From NCBI GenBank assembly GCA_965263225.1, contig CBDHHG010000035.1, positions 571,083 to 635,082 on the forward strand: a stretch of DNA of 64,000 nucleotides, written 5' to 3'. Source of the stretch: DT-111 sp965263225. GTDB lineage: Bacteria > Bacteroidota > Bacteroidia > Chitinophagales > Saprospiraceae. Below the pieces are notes generated by a model. It had not been told where the DNA came from. It did not search any database and saw nothing but the letters and a program-made list of their open reading frames with translations. The position numbers and the translations under genes are program-made. Position 1 is the stretch's first letter. Every line of letters begins with the position of its first letter. Shown piece after piece: positions 45,192 through 54,733 of the stretch.

Positions 45192-47537
45192 CTATTCAGA
45201 GATACAATCCACCGGATTTACCCTGGCTGCTTTCAAAGTTTGTAAACTGATGGTTAGCCAGGCTATCAGCAGTAGGAAGGCCCCTGCTACAATTATGTAA
45301 GCTAGATCGATTTCTGTTCGGTAAGCAAAAGTGGATAACCATCTGTTAGCTAAGAAATAACCAATGGGAGCGGCTACCAGAATAGCAATGAAAACCAGCT
45401 TACTAAAGTCAATAGTAAGTAAACGAACAATCTGCTGGCTGGTGGCCCCCAGAACTTTCCTGATCCCGATCTCTTTGGTCCGTTTTTCAGCCATAAAAGC
45501 GGATAAGCCTAACAATCCTAGACAAGATATGAAGAGGGCTAGTATAGCAGCAAAGCGAGACAGGATAGCTACCTTCTTCTCGGCTACGTATTTTTGTTGG
45601 TAGTCTTCGCTGAGAAAGGTGAATTGGAATGGATAGCCAGTAGCCATACTTTTATAAAGACGTTCTATGTTGGCTAAGGTCTGCTGTTCGTTCCGCGCTT
45701 CGATTTTTATGGCGATCTTCAACGCTCGACCGGCACTCCAACGGAAGAAAGTAGGTTTTACATTTTCATGGAGAGATTCAAAGTGAAAATCGTGGGTGAC
45801 TCCAATGATCTCCAATCGCTCTGTCCCGATTTGAATGACCTGACCCACCGGCTCGGCTAAGCCCATCAGCTTTTGTGCTTTTTCGTTAATGATTATCTTA
45901 TCGGTCTCATTGCCTCTTTCTTCTGAAAAAAAGCGACCGTCTAACAGCTGAAGACCTAACATTTCCATCATGCCATAATTAACTCGGCCATGCTCAAACC
46001 AAATTTGTGTTGCTGGATCTTTCCCTGCCCACTGGATATCTGCGGTGGAAGCCTGCCCTCCCACCAAGGCATGCGAAATACTAGAGGCATCAACTACACC
46101 TCGAACATCATTGAGCCTAGAAATGAACTCGTTCTGCTTTTCAATACTAAAGCCAGTGCTGCTCAAAGTGATAATTTGGTCTTTTTCGTAGCCGAGATTC
46201 TTTTCTTGCATAAATAGCACTTGCTTATGCACGGTCCAAACTGCTAGAATTAGAATCATAGACATACCAAACTGGAAAATAACGAGCCCTTTCCTCAACC
46301 ATGTTTCTCCTAAGACTGCTCGCAGAGACCCTTGCAGGATATCTTTGGGTTTAAAGCTGGAGAGATAGAAGGCGGGATAACTCCCCGCAAGCAACCCAGT
46401 TAGGAGGAGAAGTCCACCCGTTGCCGTCATTCCTTCCGCTGTAAATGGGAGACTTAAGTCCTTGCCCATAGTTTGACTAAAATAGGGTAGTACCAAGAAA
46501 ACCAGCCCAACGGCTAACCATCCGGCCAAGCAACTCTGTACAATAGCTTCCACTAAGTGCTGATAGATTAAGGCCGATCGATTGGCTCCGACCGCCTTTT
46601 TTATCCCTATCTCTTTCATTCGTCTTGATGCCCGAGCAGTGGACAAATTCATGAAGTTGATGCAGGCAATAAGTAGAATTAGTAGAGCAATGACGGAAAA
46701 TAGTCTTACATAAACGATTCGTCCGCCCGTAGCCTTTCGGTTCTTATATGTGTTTTGCAGATAGAAGGAAGAGTAGGGGATCAGGAAAGGTGTCCAGGTA
46801 GATTCAGGGTATCTTTCTTGGATAAAGGCATTGATCTTTGAATTCAGGGCCTGTATATCTGTATTTTCTTGAACCTTTACATAGGTACGTGCATTGTACT
46901 GTCCACGCTCAATTCTCTGTCGAAAGTATTGCTCAAAGACGTCAAAGGACAATACATAATCAAACTGCATCGAAGACTGTGACGGTAACTTAAAAACACC
47001 TGTTACAGTTACTTCGTTTTGCATACTATACCATTGCCATCTCAATACTTTACCCACCACTTCTGTAGAACCGAATAGCTTCAAAGCCGTTTCTTCTGAC
47101 AGCACAATGGACGCTGGTTTTTCCAGTACTTGCTCAGTCTTGCCCCGAAGTAGGGGATAGGAAAAGAATTGGAAGAAGGCAGAGGAGGCAAACTCTCCGA
47201 CTAATGCCATTTGTTTATCTTCTGTGGATAGGCTGGAATTAATTGCTCCCCAAGAACTGTTGACCACTGCTTCGATTTCAGGTATTTCTTCTGCAAGTTG
47301 ATTAGTAAGCAGGCTGGACGTATTTAACAGAGTCTCATGGCTATGTGCATCAGAGATTAAACGATACAATTGTGCATCCAATTTATGAAAACGGTCTACC
47401 TGCCATTCTTGATATACCCAAAGAGCTACCAAGAAGGTGGCGGCTAAACCGACTGAAAGCCCAATCTGATTGATGAAAAATGATCCTTTAAACCGCATGA
47501 AATGCCTTATTGCCAAAACCAGATAGTGTCTCAACAT
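45192..47537 (-). CDS. FtsX/MacB-like ABC transporter permease
   Basis: 781 residues, same duplicated layout as the permease at 39138-41570: FtsX coupling segments RRMKEIGIKKAVGANRSALI and KRTKEIGIRKVLGATSQQIV, N-terminal helix, two periplasmic domains, and three helices at middle and C-terminus. No ATPase is adjacent. Its promoter carries the second PadR-type palindrome, 67-95 bases upstream, so it is likely co-regulated with padR and the LytM protein. It lies 65 bases before padR and could read through into it. Confidence 0.92.
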   Translation of the reverse strand: MLRHYLVLAIRHFMRFKGSFFINQIGLSVGLAATFLVALWVYQEWQVDRFHKLDAQLYRLISDAHSHETLLNTSSLLTNQLAEEIPEIEAVVNSSWGAINSSLSTEDKQMALVGEFASSAFFQFFSYPLLRGKTEQVLEKPASIVLSEETALKLFGSTEVVGKVLRWQWYSMQNEVTVTGVFKLPSQSSMQFDYVLSFDVFEQYFRQRIERGQYNARTYVKVQENTDIQALNSKINAFIQERYPESTWTPFLIPYSSFYLQNTYKNRKATGGRIVYVRLFSVIALLILLIACINFMNLSTARASRRMKEIGIKKAVGANRSALIYQHLVEAIVQSCLAGWLAVGLVFLVLPYFSQTMGKDLSLPFTAEGMTATGGLLLLTGLLAGSYPAFYLSSFKPKDILQGSLRAVLGETWLRKGLVIFQFGMSMILILAVWTVHKQVLFMQEKNLGYEKDQIITLSSTGFSIEKQNEFISRLNDVRGVVDASSISHALVGGQASTADIQWAGKDPATQIWFEHGRVNYGMMEMLGLQLLDGRFFSEERGNETDKIIINEKAQKLMGLAEPVGQVIQIGTERLEIIGVTHDFHFESLHENVKPTFFRWSAGRALKIAIKIEARNEQQTLANIERLYKSMATGYPFQFTFLSEDYQQKYVAEKKVAILSRFAAILALFISCLGLLGLSAFMAEKRTKEIGIRKVLGATSQQIVRLLTIDFSKLVFIAILVAAPIGYFLANRWLSTFAYRTEIDLAYIIVAGAFLLLIAWLTISLQTLKAARVNPVDCISE

Positions 47538-47603
47538 ACTGTTAGGATTGAGGGAGTGTTCCAGAATACAAGAAAGATTTGATGGTTTTCTTGATACCTA
47601 AGA

Positions 47604-47635
47604 CAAATATACATTTGACTCTTATGTATTTGCAA
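47604..47635 (-). promoter_or_regulatory. Second PadR operator-like palindrome over the permease promoter
   Basis: 29 bases (47604-47632) identical to the padR copy except one position in the spacer. The minus strand carries TATATTTG (plus 47604-47611) and TTG (plus 47633-47635) 21 nt upstream. Predicted leader to the permease ATG is about 60 nt. Confidence 0.7.
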
Positions 47636-47764
47636 CTTTTTTACTCTTTTCTTTTCTGAATGTCTTTTCGGGGATTTGTGTACGATAGCTGAAATGCTAG
47701 AGGGGACACACACTTAAAATGGAGATTTAACTACCTTGGGATATTGCTGGGCTAGGATAAATAC

Positions 47765-47923
47765 TCAAGCAAACGAGCTCAGCAGGGCGACCGCCACCCC
47801 ACCACTCATCAACAAACCCAAGATAGCAAAGAGTAGACTTACTCCCGCATGCTCTTTGGGGTGAGCCGCATATCGAATGAGCCCAATAAGGCTGAGGAAC
47901 AAACCCAATCCAAGAAAAAACAA
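47765..47923 (-). CDS. Possible small hydrophobic protein, non-ATG start
   Basis: 52 codons from a TTG at 47923. It would encode two membrane helices separated by a short polar loop (IRYAAHPKEHAGVSLL), ending GLLMSGGVAVALLSSFA. The composition looks like a genuine two-helix protein. The frame is closed upstream only by the terminator region, and there is no ATG start, so it may be a remnant. It lies directly downstream of the macroglobulin terminator on the same strand. The remaining bases between 47538 and 47983 hold only the palindrome and terminator. Confidence 0.35.
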   Translation of the reverse strand: MFFLGLGLFLSLIGLIRYAAHPKEHAGVSLLFAILGLLMSGGVAVALLSSFA

Positions 47924-47934
47924 GCCAAGAGATG

Positions 47935-47969
47935 AAAAAGAGGTCTTTCTATTTATAGAAAGACCTCTT
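47935..47969 (-). terminator. Terminator of the alpha-2-macroglobulin gene
   Basis: A 15-bp perfect stem AAGAGGTCTTTCTAT/ATAGAAAGACCTCTT (47938-47952 and 47955-47969) is followed on the minus strand by TTTC, 15 bases past the stop codon. Confidence 0.75.
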
Positions 47970-47983
47970 AGTGATTATCTTTC

Positions 47984-50900
47984 TTAGCCAGCCTCTGGAC
48001 GGACTACTTCCACCCATTGCCCGGCTGTTCTAGCATTTATACTATTATCGTACATCGCTTCACAGGAAACAGCAGGAAGATAAAATCGCCCTTGGTAGGC
48101 AGCAGTAAGCTGTACTCGGTAGGTATGTGTTTTGTTTTCTGCTATATCAAAGAAGGTTGATACGCGATCGTCTCTAAAATCCTTGTAATCGGAACGACTC
48201 CCTTCGTTGAAGTTTTGGACCTTGTCCATTCGCGTATTCAGGATTTCCCAACCCGATGGGAATATCTGTTGCAAGGCCATTTCATCATATCGGATCCCGC
48301 GGGTGCCGGGGTTAGTAATCTGCACTTCTGCGATGAAATCTGTCCCTTGAACAAGGGAAGATGGATCGATGCTAGAGCCATCAGTGTTCCGATAATTGAC
48401 AGATATCTTGAGATTGGAGGCGGCGGCATCCTCTTGTCCTGCTACGGGCTGACCATTCAGTATCACCCTGGCAAAAAGTGTTTTATCCTCTGTGTTTTTG
48501 ACCATCAGTTGACGGGAACCCAAGTCCTCCATCGGAATGGGGATTTGTGCAATGGGGTTGGTCGAACCACCGTTGATACTTTGGCCATTATCTAGTTGAT
48601 AGGTATAGGCAAATTGCTTACTTACCCCTTCTTCCCCTACAAACTTACCGATAGCCAGGAGGCTAAAGGAAAGGGCTTGTGTATTGAACCAACGTTGACT
48701 GCTTAATTCCTCCGAAATGTATTTTACTAGTTCGGCTGCTTCTGTTTGCTTGTCCAGGTTAATCAAGGTTTCTAGGATCATCGCCCGGTCACGGAGACGG
48801 GAGCCAAATGTATAGGACAATTCCTGATACTCAGACACATCAGAATCGAGATTACCTACTAGTTTTTCTACCACTTCTGTCTTCCCACCGATGGCATAAG
48901 CACCAGCTAGTTTCCATGTTGCGGTCTTACTTAGTTGATTACTTTCACGCAGTCGGTTCATGGCGGCGAGATTCGGTTTGCCCGCTAAGGCTAAGGTGTA
49001 CAGGCGGTAAGCCTGGCCCAATTCGGCACTACTGCGACTGTAGAAGCCGTAATCGCTTTCTTTAAGGTTCCATCGCTTGGCTACCTTGGTCTGGAATTTG
49101 ATCCAGCGATCGAGCATACCTGGAGGTACGGTATAGCCTAGCGCTTTAGCTTCGAGGAGGAAGTGTCCTGCGTAATTCGTCGACCAGTGATTTGGGGTAG
49201 AGCCGCCAGGCCAGTAGGCGAATCCTCCTTGATCCGTCTGGAATAATTTAAGACGATTGATGGTAGCCTGTACGGCCTTAGGAATACGTTCCTGGTCTGC
49301 TTCATCCAGTTCCATCAGTTTACTTAGATACAATTGTGGGAAGCCACTCGATAGGGTCTGTTCTAGACAACCGTAAGGATATCGCAGAAGATATTGTAGC
49401 CGCTCACCAAGATTGATGGGCGGGATATTGGACAACTCAAGAACTCCCTGGTTAGTGCCAGGCATGCCCACGGCTTGGAAATTGGGATTCCAGGAATCTC
49501 CGGCGGCCAATACCTTATCCATAGTTTTGGTAATGTATGGATTAGGATTGCGTACTTGGATTTCAATCTCCTGCTCTGTGGTCTCGCCTCCGCTCTTGGC
49601 GGTGATGATGAACTTGGCAATTCCTACTTTTTCTTGCAACTGCACATCGAAGTAGACCAGCTGATCTCCAGGTTTGCTAAAGCGTATCTGTTGATTGGGG
49701 GAGCTGATAATTTGGGCCAAGCCGTTGCTCTCCTTCACAGAAACCGTCGCATTGGTCACCTGCTTGGTCATGGCAAACACATTGACGGGCAATTGGATGC
49801 GCTCGCCAGGTCCTAGCACTCTCGGCAAGCTGGCCAATACCATCAAGGGTTTCCGGACCGGAGTGGATTTCTCAGCAGCCCCATATGCTCCATTGCCTGC
49901 GGCAACCACCATGGTACGTACGGCCCCGATGTAGTTGGGTAAGGTGATGCTATGTTTGGCTTTTTTACCTTTTTTGAGTTCGAAGGGCCCCAAATTCATA
50001 ACCACCGGCTTGAATCGATTGGCCTGATTATCCTGTTCGCCCGGAACTATTTCTCCATCTCCCCCTATACTCAAAATTCGCTCTAGTTCTCCTCCGTAGG
50101 CTCCGAGCACTTGATCGTAGATGTCCCAGGTTTTTACGCCTAAGGCCTCCCGGGCATAAAAGTGATCCCAGGGATTGGGAGTAACAAAGCGGGTGAGGCC
50201 CAGCAAGCCTTCATCTACGACGGCCACCGTGTAAGCCATGGCTTTTCCGTCCTTTTCCTTTACCTCCAATTCAAAAGTCTTTTCTGGCTGTAGCTCGTCA
50301 GGCATAGCGAGCACAGGTTCTAGTTTCGTTTCTTTATCTTCTACACTAATCGGAATTACGCCGTACAAGCGTATGGGTAAGTCATTGTTAGCTTGTGCAT
50401 GCGGTTGTATCAAGGAAACGTGCGCATAGACTGTTGGCGCCATTTCCGAGCTTGTTTTGAACGTAAAGGTGTTTTCCCCAGATTTAGCTTCGGTCCAGAA
50501 AGACTCGACTACTTTAGTACCGTTTTCGATAGTGACTAAGGCTTTGCCAGCCTCGCCCGTGGGGATAGTCAGCTTTACCTCTTCACCCACTTCATACTTT
50601 GTCTTGTCCGCGGTAAAGGCTAGCATGGCCAAGGCACTTCTATTTTGGTCTTCATCCCCATACCACGGATAACCTACATAGAAGTAATCGCCAGCACAGT
50701 GGCCGCTCTCCTCATCGCATACCCGAACCAGATAGCGACCCCACTCCGAGATGGTCAGGTCCCAACTGGCTTCTCCTCGGCTATTGGTATTGATGGAAGT
50801 CTTTTGATCAGCGTCATAATGGGTTGTTGAATTGTAGCGAGATACCTCATCATAGCCATAGTCCCACCACCAGCGCCAATTTACTCGGTAAATTCCTACT

Positions 50901-53575
50901 TGTAGTTCCTGTTGGCTTTTCGGATTTCCTTCTGGATCAACCACTACAAAGTCAATCTGACTTGGTTTATCAATATCGAGCCGTTTCTCCCCCCATTTTT
51001 TACGAGGCAGACCAATTCCTGCATAGGCGGTGTATGGATGATAGGGGAGACTAAAGTTATCTGTACTGAAGTCGCCTCCCTTTTCAAAGACTCTGGTTTT
51101 TAGATTGGCCGATAATTTGCCAGGAACCAGGGTATTGCCTAGCAACTGTGTTGAGAGCGTGGCTTGACCATCACCATCTAAATCACCCTCAAATAAGGTC
51201 TTTGCTTGCTGGGAGAAGTTTCGAGCTGGATCATCAAAGGTGAAATCTTTGTATTTATCAAAAGTGGTTCGTACGGATTTTAACTGTAGCTCCACTTTGG
51301 CTTTCAAATCTGAGGCGGGGGCACCATGAAGCCAGGTGGCTGTAAGATTCCCCCGGATAGGTTCGTCGGCCTTGGATAAACTTTCCTTGCCAAAATCAAG
51401 ATCTATCTTCAGCCGATTGGGTTTGACCGTTTCTACTTTTAGCGTCTTGCGGAAGGTGGCTCCGCCTGCTTTTACTTCAGCAGCCCAGTTTCCGGTCGGA
51501 GCATCCGCAGAGGTATTGAAATGTAGCGGGTATAGCCCGGCCACATTTTGTGCACTGGAACGCTGGAGTTGTACTTGTCCGCGAGCATCATAGATAGTCA
51601 AGCTGATGGGATAGTTGGGAGGAAGCTTGGCATTTTTATCTTCCAAAACAAAATTCAAGAAGATGGAATCGCCGGGACGCCATACGCCTCGATCGCCATA
51701 AATGAAGCCTTTTAGTCCCTTCTGTGGTGCTTGCCCTGATACATCAAAACGACTTAAACTCAAAGCATCTCCATCGTGCAGTTTGAGGTATCCTTTTTGT
51801 GTACCTTTTCGAGCCACAACAACAAAGGGCTTGCGGTCCAGCTGTACCGTAGCCATTCCTTGTGCATCCGTCTGGGTAATGCGCATGGATTGTTGTTGGA
51901 AGTCGAAGAACTCCAATTCCGCACCCGAAACGGCTGCTGTATTCCGTAAATCGGACACGGCCACGAAGTAGCTATTGTCTGTACCTCCCTTAGCCAATAG
52001 GCCCAGGTTAGACGAAAGAATATTTCTTTGTACAAAACGATCGCGATTGTAGTAGGCAGGCTTACAGGGATCATCACGATCTCTCCAACTGTAATCGGGA
52101 TAATATCCTTCGATACCATACCAACCATCCATAAAGCTTTCAATTTCCTCGCTTTCCTCAAAAGTAGAACTGGATTCTCGTAACGCTACGGCTTCAGCAC
52201 CGCTATCATTTCCACAGAAATAATTGGTATAAGCTGGACGGAAACCAATTCTGATCTGGTAGATGGATTCCTCATCCGTTTCTACGAGTTTGGATAGATC
52301 TAGAGCATAGCGAGTCCATTCACTTAAATTAGCGTTTGGATTTAACTGCTTTAGGTCAACTTTTCGTTGTAAAACTACTCGACCTACCCTTTGCAAGTTG
52401 TAGTTGCCATCAATGCGATTACTTTGAAGAAATTGTAGAATGTTATTGTTGAAGATCTTGAAAACTTCTACTTCTACTGCATTTAGGTTGATCGCTTCAA
52501 AAGGAAAGATTAAGCCATCCGAATTGGGTAGAATTACACCTTGGCCCACTAGCTTTACAGCAGGCTTGACATCTTCCATTTTAAAGAACCATTCACTTTT
52601 CTTAGAAATGGATTTCCCCGCTGTATTTCTTACGCCTGAATTGACTACAATGACGCGATCACCCACTACTCTCGTTGAAGGATATACTCTTACCTGATTA
52701 CCTTCGATAATAAATCGGAAGTTGCCATTAAAATCAGGCATAGTGATCAAACCATTTAGGTCTTGATTTTCTCTCAACGGATCAGAAAAGTTCAAGAGTA
52801 TATACTGATCTTGACCTCGTACGACAGACACCTCAGTTACCTTAAAGTCTCCTAGAGCCGGCACTTCTATATCTCGATCCCCCTTCAGGTCTACACTGAG
52901 CGGGCGACCATTCCAACTTAATGCTACGGTTGAAGCTGCATTGCCTCTAGCGATATCCTGGATGGTAAAAATATGTTCTCGACCTTCACCATCATGAGTC
53001 CATTCGATTCCCAGCTTTTTCCCATTTTGTTTGGCTTCCAGAATTTCTTCGACTTTTTCGGCCTCGGCTTCATCTGTGGTGAATAAGGTGCCGCGAAAAG
53101 CCTGTTTTTCTAAAGTACTAATATCGGGAGCATAGAGTCCATTGAAACTTAGATCAAAATATTGATCCTTAGTTCTGAAATCGAACTCAAAACTTTGTGC
53201 ATCCTTTGGAAGTTGGGAAAACAGTTGCTTCAGGCTAACGGTGCAAACGTAGCTCGTACCTGAAGGTAGTGACTCGCTTGGATCAAAGCGGAGGGTCATC
53301 TCATCTTCCCAAGTAGCTTTGCCACTGATGGAAGGCGAAAATTTCAATACATCACTCACTTCTTGACCGATTTCCTCTTCTGTCGCCACAGCACTTGCAA
53401 AGCGCACGCGAATCGGGGTGGCCCGAGATACTACACCTGCTGTGTATGCATACACATAGGCATTGACACTTTCAGGTAGCTGTTGGGCTCGATTTTCTTT
53501 TTTGCAGGAGGGGAGGATGACTATCATGGAGATTGCAAGGAGCAGAAGGGCAATCCCGGGTTTCAGGTTTTGCAT
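47984..53575 (-). CDS. Alpha-2-macroglobulin family lipoprotein
   Basis: 1863 residues, full-length bacterial macroglobulin. Lipoprotein signal ending LPSC-KK. A series of MG beta-domains follows, with a bait-like region near the middle (EDKNAKLPPNYPISLTIYD starts an MG domain). The thioester motif GCLEQ (C1403-Q1406) sits in the alpha-helical TED domain (about 1380-1680), with the preceding YLLRYPYG. These proteins trap attacking proteases in the periplasm. The usual partner, penicillin-binding protein 1C, is not adjacent. No frameshift over 5.6 kb. Confidence 0.95.
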   Translation of the reverse strand: MQNLKPGIALLLLAISMIVILPSCKKENRAQQLPESVNAYVYAYTAGVVSRATPIRVRFASAVATEEEIGQEVSDVLKFSPSISGKATWEDEMTLRFDPSESLPSGTSYVCTVSLKQLFSQLPKDAQSFEFDFRTKDQYFDLSFNGLYAPDISTLEKQAFRGTLFTTDEAEAEKVEEILEAKQNGKKLGIEWTHDGEGREHIFTIQDIARGNAASTVALSWNGRPLSVDLKGDRDIEVPALGDFKVTEVSVVRGQDQYILLNFSDPLRENQDLNGLITMPDFNGNFRFIIEGNQVRVYPSTRVVGDRVIVVNSGVRNTAGKSISKKSEWFFKMEDVKPAVKLVGQGVILPNSDGLIFPFEAINLNAVEVEVFKIFNNNILQFLQSNRIDGNYNLQRVGRVVLQRKVDLKQLNPNANLSEWTRYALDLSKLVETDEESIYQIRIGFRPAYTNYFCGNDSGAEAVALRESSSTFEESEEIESFMDGWYGIEGYYPDYSWRDRDDPCKPAYYNRDRFVQRNILSSNLGLLAKGGTDNSYFVAVSDLRNTAAVSGAELEFFDFQQQSMRITQTDAQGMATVQLDRKPFVVVARKGTQKGYLKLHDGDALSLSRFDVSGQAPQKGLKGFIYGDRGVWRPGDSIFLNFVLEDKNAKLPPNYPISLTIYDARGQVQLQRSSAQNVAGLYPLHFNTSADAPTGNWAAEVKAGGATFRKTLKVETVKPNRLKIDLDFGKESLSKADEPIRGNLTATWLHGAPASDLKAKVELQLKSVRTTFDKYKDFTFDDPARNFSQQAKTLFEGDLDGDGQATLSTQLLGNTLVPGKLSANLKTRVFEKGGDFSTDNFSLPYHPYTAYAGIGLPRKKWGEKRLDIDKPSQIDFVVVDPEGNPKSQQELQVGIYRVNWRWWWDYGYDEVSRYNSTTHYDADQKTSINTNSRGEASWDLTISEWGRYLVRVCDEESGHCAGDYFYVGYPWYGDEDQNRSALAMLAFTADKTKYEVGEEVKLTIPTGEAGKALVTIENGTKVVESFWTEAKSGENTFTFKTSSEMAPTVYAHVSLIQPHAQANNDLPIRLYGVIPISVEDKETKLEPVLAMPDELQPEKTFELEVKEKDGKAMAYTVAVVDEGLLGLTRFVTPNPWDHFYAREALGVKTWDIYDQVLGAYGGELERILSIGGDGEIVPGEQDNQANRFKPVVMNLGPFELKKGKKAKHSITLPNYIGAVRTMVVAAGNGAYGAAEKSTPVRKPLMVLASLPRVLGPGERIQLPVNVFAMTKQVTNATVSVKESNGLAQIISSPNQQIRFSKPGDQLVYFDVQLQEKVGIAKFIITAKSGGETTEQEIEIQVRNPNPYITKTMDKVLAAGDSWNPNFQAVGMPGTNQGVLELSNIPPINLGERLQYLLRYPYGCLEQTLSSGFPQLYLSKLMELDEADQERIPKAVQATINRLKLFQTDQGGFAYWPGGSTPNHWSTNYAGHFLLEAKALGYTVPPGMLDRWIKFQTKVAKRWNLKESDYGFYSRSSAELGQAYRLYTLALAGKPNLAAMNRLRESNQLSKTATWKLAGAYAIGGKTEVVEKLVGNLDSDVSEYQELSYTFGSRLRDRAMILETLINLDKQTEAAELVKYISEELSSQRWFNTQALSFSLLAIGKFVGEEGVSKQFAYTYQLDNGQSINGGSTNPIAQIPIPMEDLGSRQLMVKNTEDKTLFARVILNGQPVAGQEDAAASNLKISVNYRNTDGSSIDPSSLVQGTDFIAEVQITNPGTRGIRYDEMALQQIFPSGWEILNTRMDKVQNFNEGSRSDYKDFRDDRVSTFFDIAENKTHTYRVQLTAAYQGRFYLPAVSCEAMYDNSINARTAGQWVEVVRPEAG

Positions 53576-53768
53576 GTATTGTTTTTATTGGTTTACTGGG
53601 TTAGGCCGAAGCTCATACCCATAAATTGGGAGTTTTTGATAAATTTCGGCATAAGTTAAGTATTTTGAGCATGATATAAAAATGAAGTCATTTAAACTTA
53701 TGAGCTGAGGTCCAGATGAATAAGCTTATTTGAATTCAATCCCATAACTTATCCGGCCAGCCTTTTTC

Positions 53769-54404
53769 ATGAGTCAATTTTTGCCTTTATTTCCTCTTCA
53801 AATTGTGGTGTTCCCGGGGGAAGACCTCAACCTCCACATTTTTGAACCTCGATACAAGGAATTGATCAAAGACTGTGAGGAAGAGGGGATCACTTTTGGT
53901 ATTCCAGCGTACATTGACAAGCGATTAATGAAAGTTGGCACAGAGGTAAAGTTGACTAGTGTTGAGAAACGCTATGGCAATGGGGAGTTGGACATCAAAA
54001 CTAAAGGCCAACGACTTTTTACGGTGGAAGATTTTCAGGCCGTAGCTCCGAATAAATTATATGCGGGAGGAGAAGTGGAGTGGTTAGATGTAGAAGCAGA
54101 CGAGCAATTCCTAGACAATGAAAAAATACTCAACCTTACCCGAGAATTATTTCAGCTACTCAATATCCAGAAAAAACTGCCTGAGGATATTCAACACTTT
54201 TCCACCTTTGATGTGGCCCATCATGTAGGTTTAAGTTTGGAGCAGGAATATCAACTCTTGTGTTTGCTAAGTGCAAAAAAAAGACAGGACTTTCTGATTG
54301 ATCATTTAGAGCGCCTATTGCCAGTGGTCAAAGAAATGGAAAACCTGAAGAAAAAAGCTCAGCTCAATGGGCACTTCAAGCACCTAAACCCCCCTCAAAT
54401 TTAA
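53769..54404 (+). CDS. Lon N-terminal (LonN/PUA-like) domain protein
   Basis: 211 residues. Only the substrate-recognition domain of Lon is present, without ATPase or protease: LPLFPLQIVVFPGEDLNLHIFEPRYKEL at the start is the family signature. A helical C-terminal part follows. Stand-alone LonN proteins are widespread, function unclear. Diverges from the macroglobulin gene. Confidence 0.92.
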   Translation: MSQFLPLFPLQIVVFPGEDLNLHIFEPRYKELIKDCEEEGITFGIPAYIDKRLMKVGTEVKLTSVEKRYGNGELDIKTKGQRLFTVEDFQAVAPNKLYAGGEVEWLDVEADEQFLDNEKILNLTRELFQLLNIQKKLPEDIQHFSTFDVAHHVGLSLEQEYQLLCLLSAKKRQDFLIDHLERLLPVVKEMENLKKKAQLNGHFKHLNPPQI

Positions 54405-54733
54405 GCCCATCTCATGGCTATTGACTAACAGCTTACAAATTTCCCAGGCAAGGTGACATATTTGTAATTTATTTCATAATTTGCCAACCGAAACGGACTT
54501 TTGACTGTTTCAAAAGATGACGCACAGGTGTCAAAATCTGTTTTTGGCTCAACACTTATTAAATAAAGGTCAGATTTGATGTAACTAGGGCGGGCCTCAG
54601 CCTCGGCAACGAGGTTCTCTTCGTGGGACAAGGGGATTACCGAACCACATTAGCTGCCTTAATCCTGTTCATTGGGAGTCCAAAACTTCCCTGACACTTG
54701 TGCGCTTCTTTCCTTTCATCCTTCTTTCCCAAT
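54405..54733. other. Intergenic region, no feature recognised
   Basis: 329 bases between the convergent LonN and PorV genes. A 68-codon open frame on the minus strand (54425-54631) has no recognisable features and an atypical composition. I see no T-run hairpin, promoter or repeat. Confidence 0.5.

Noticed and set aside
47531..47713. 60-codon minus-strand frame before the permease gene
   Set aside because: It spans the palindrome and promoter of the permease gene and has no recognisable features.
51760..52161. 133-codon minus-strand frame inside the macroglobulin gene
   Set aside because: Alternative frame of a clearly coding 5.6 kb gene.
54425..54631. 68-codon minus-strand frame between LonN and PorV genes
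   Set aside because: No signal, domain or start context; atypical composition for this genome.
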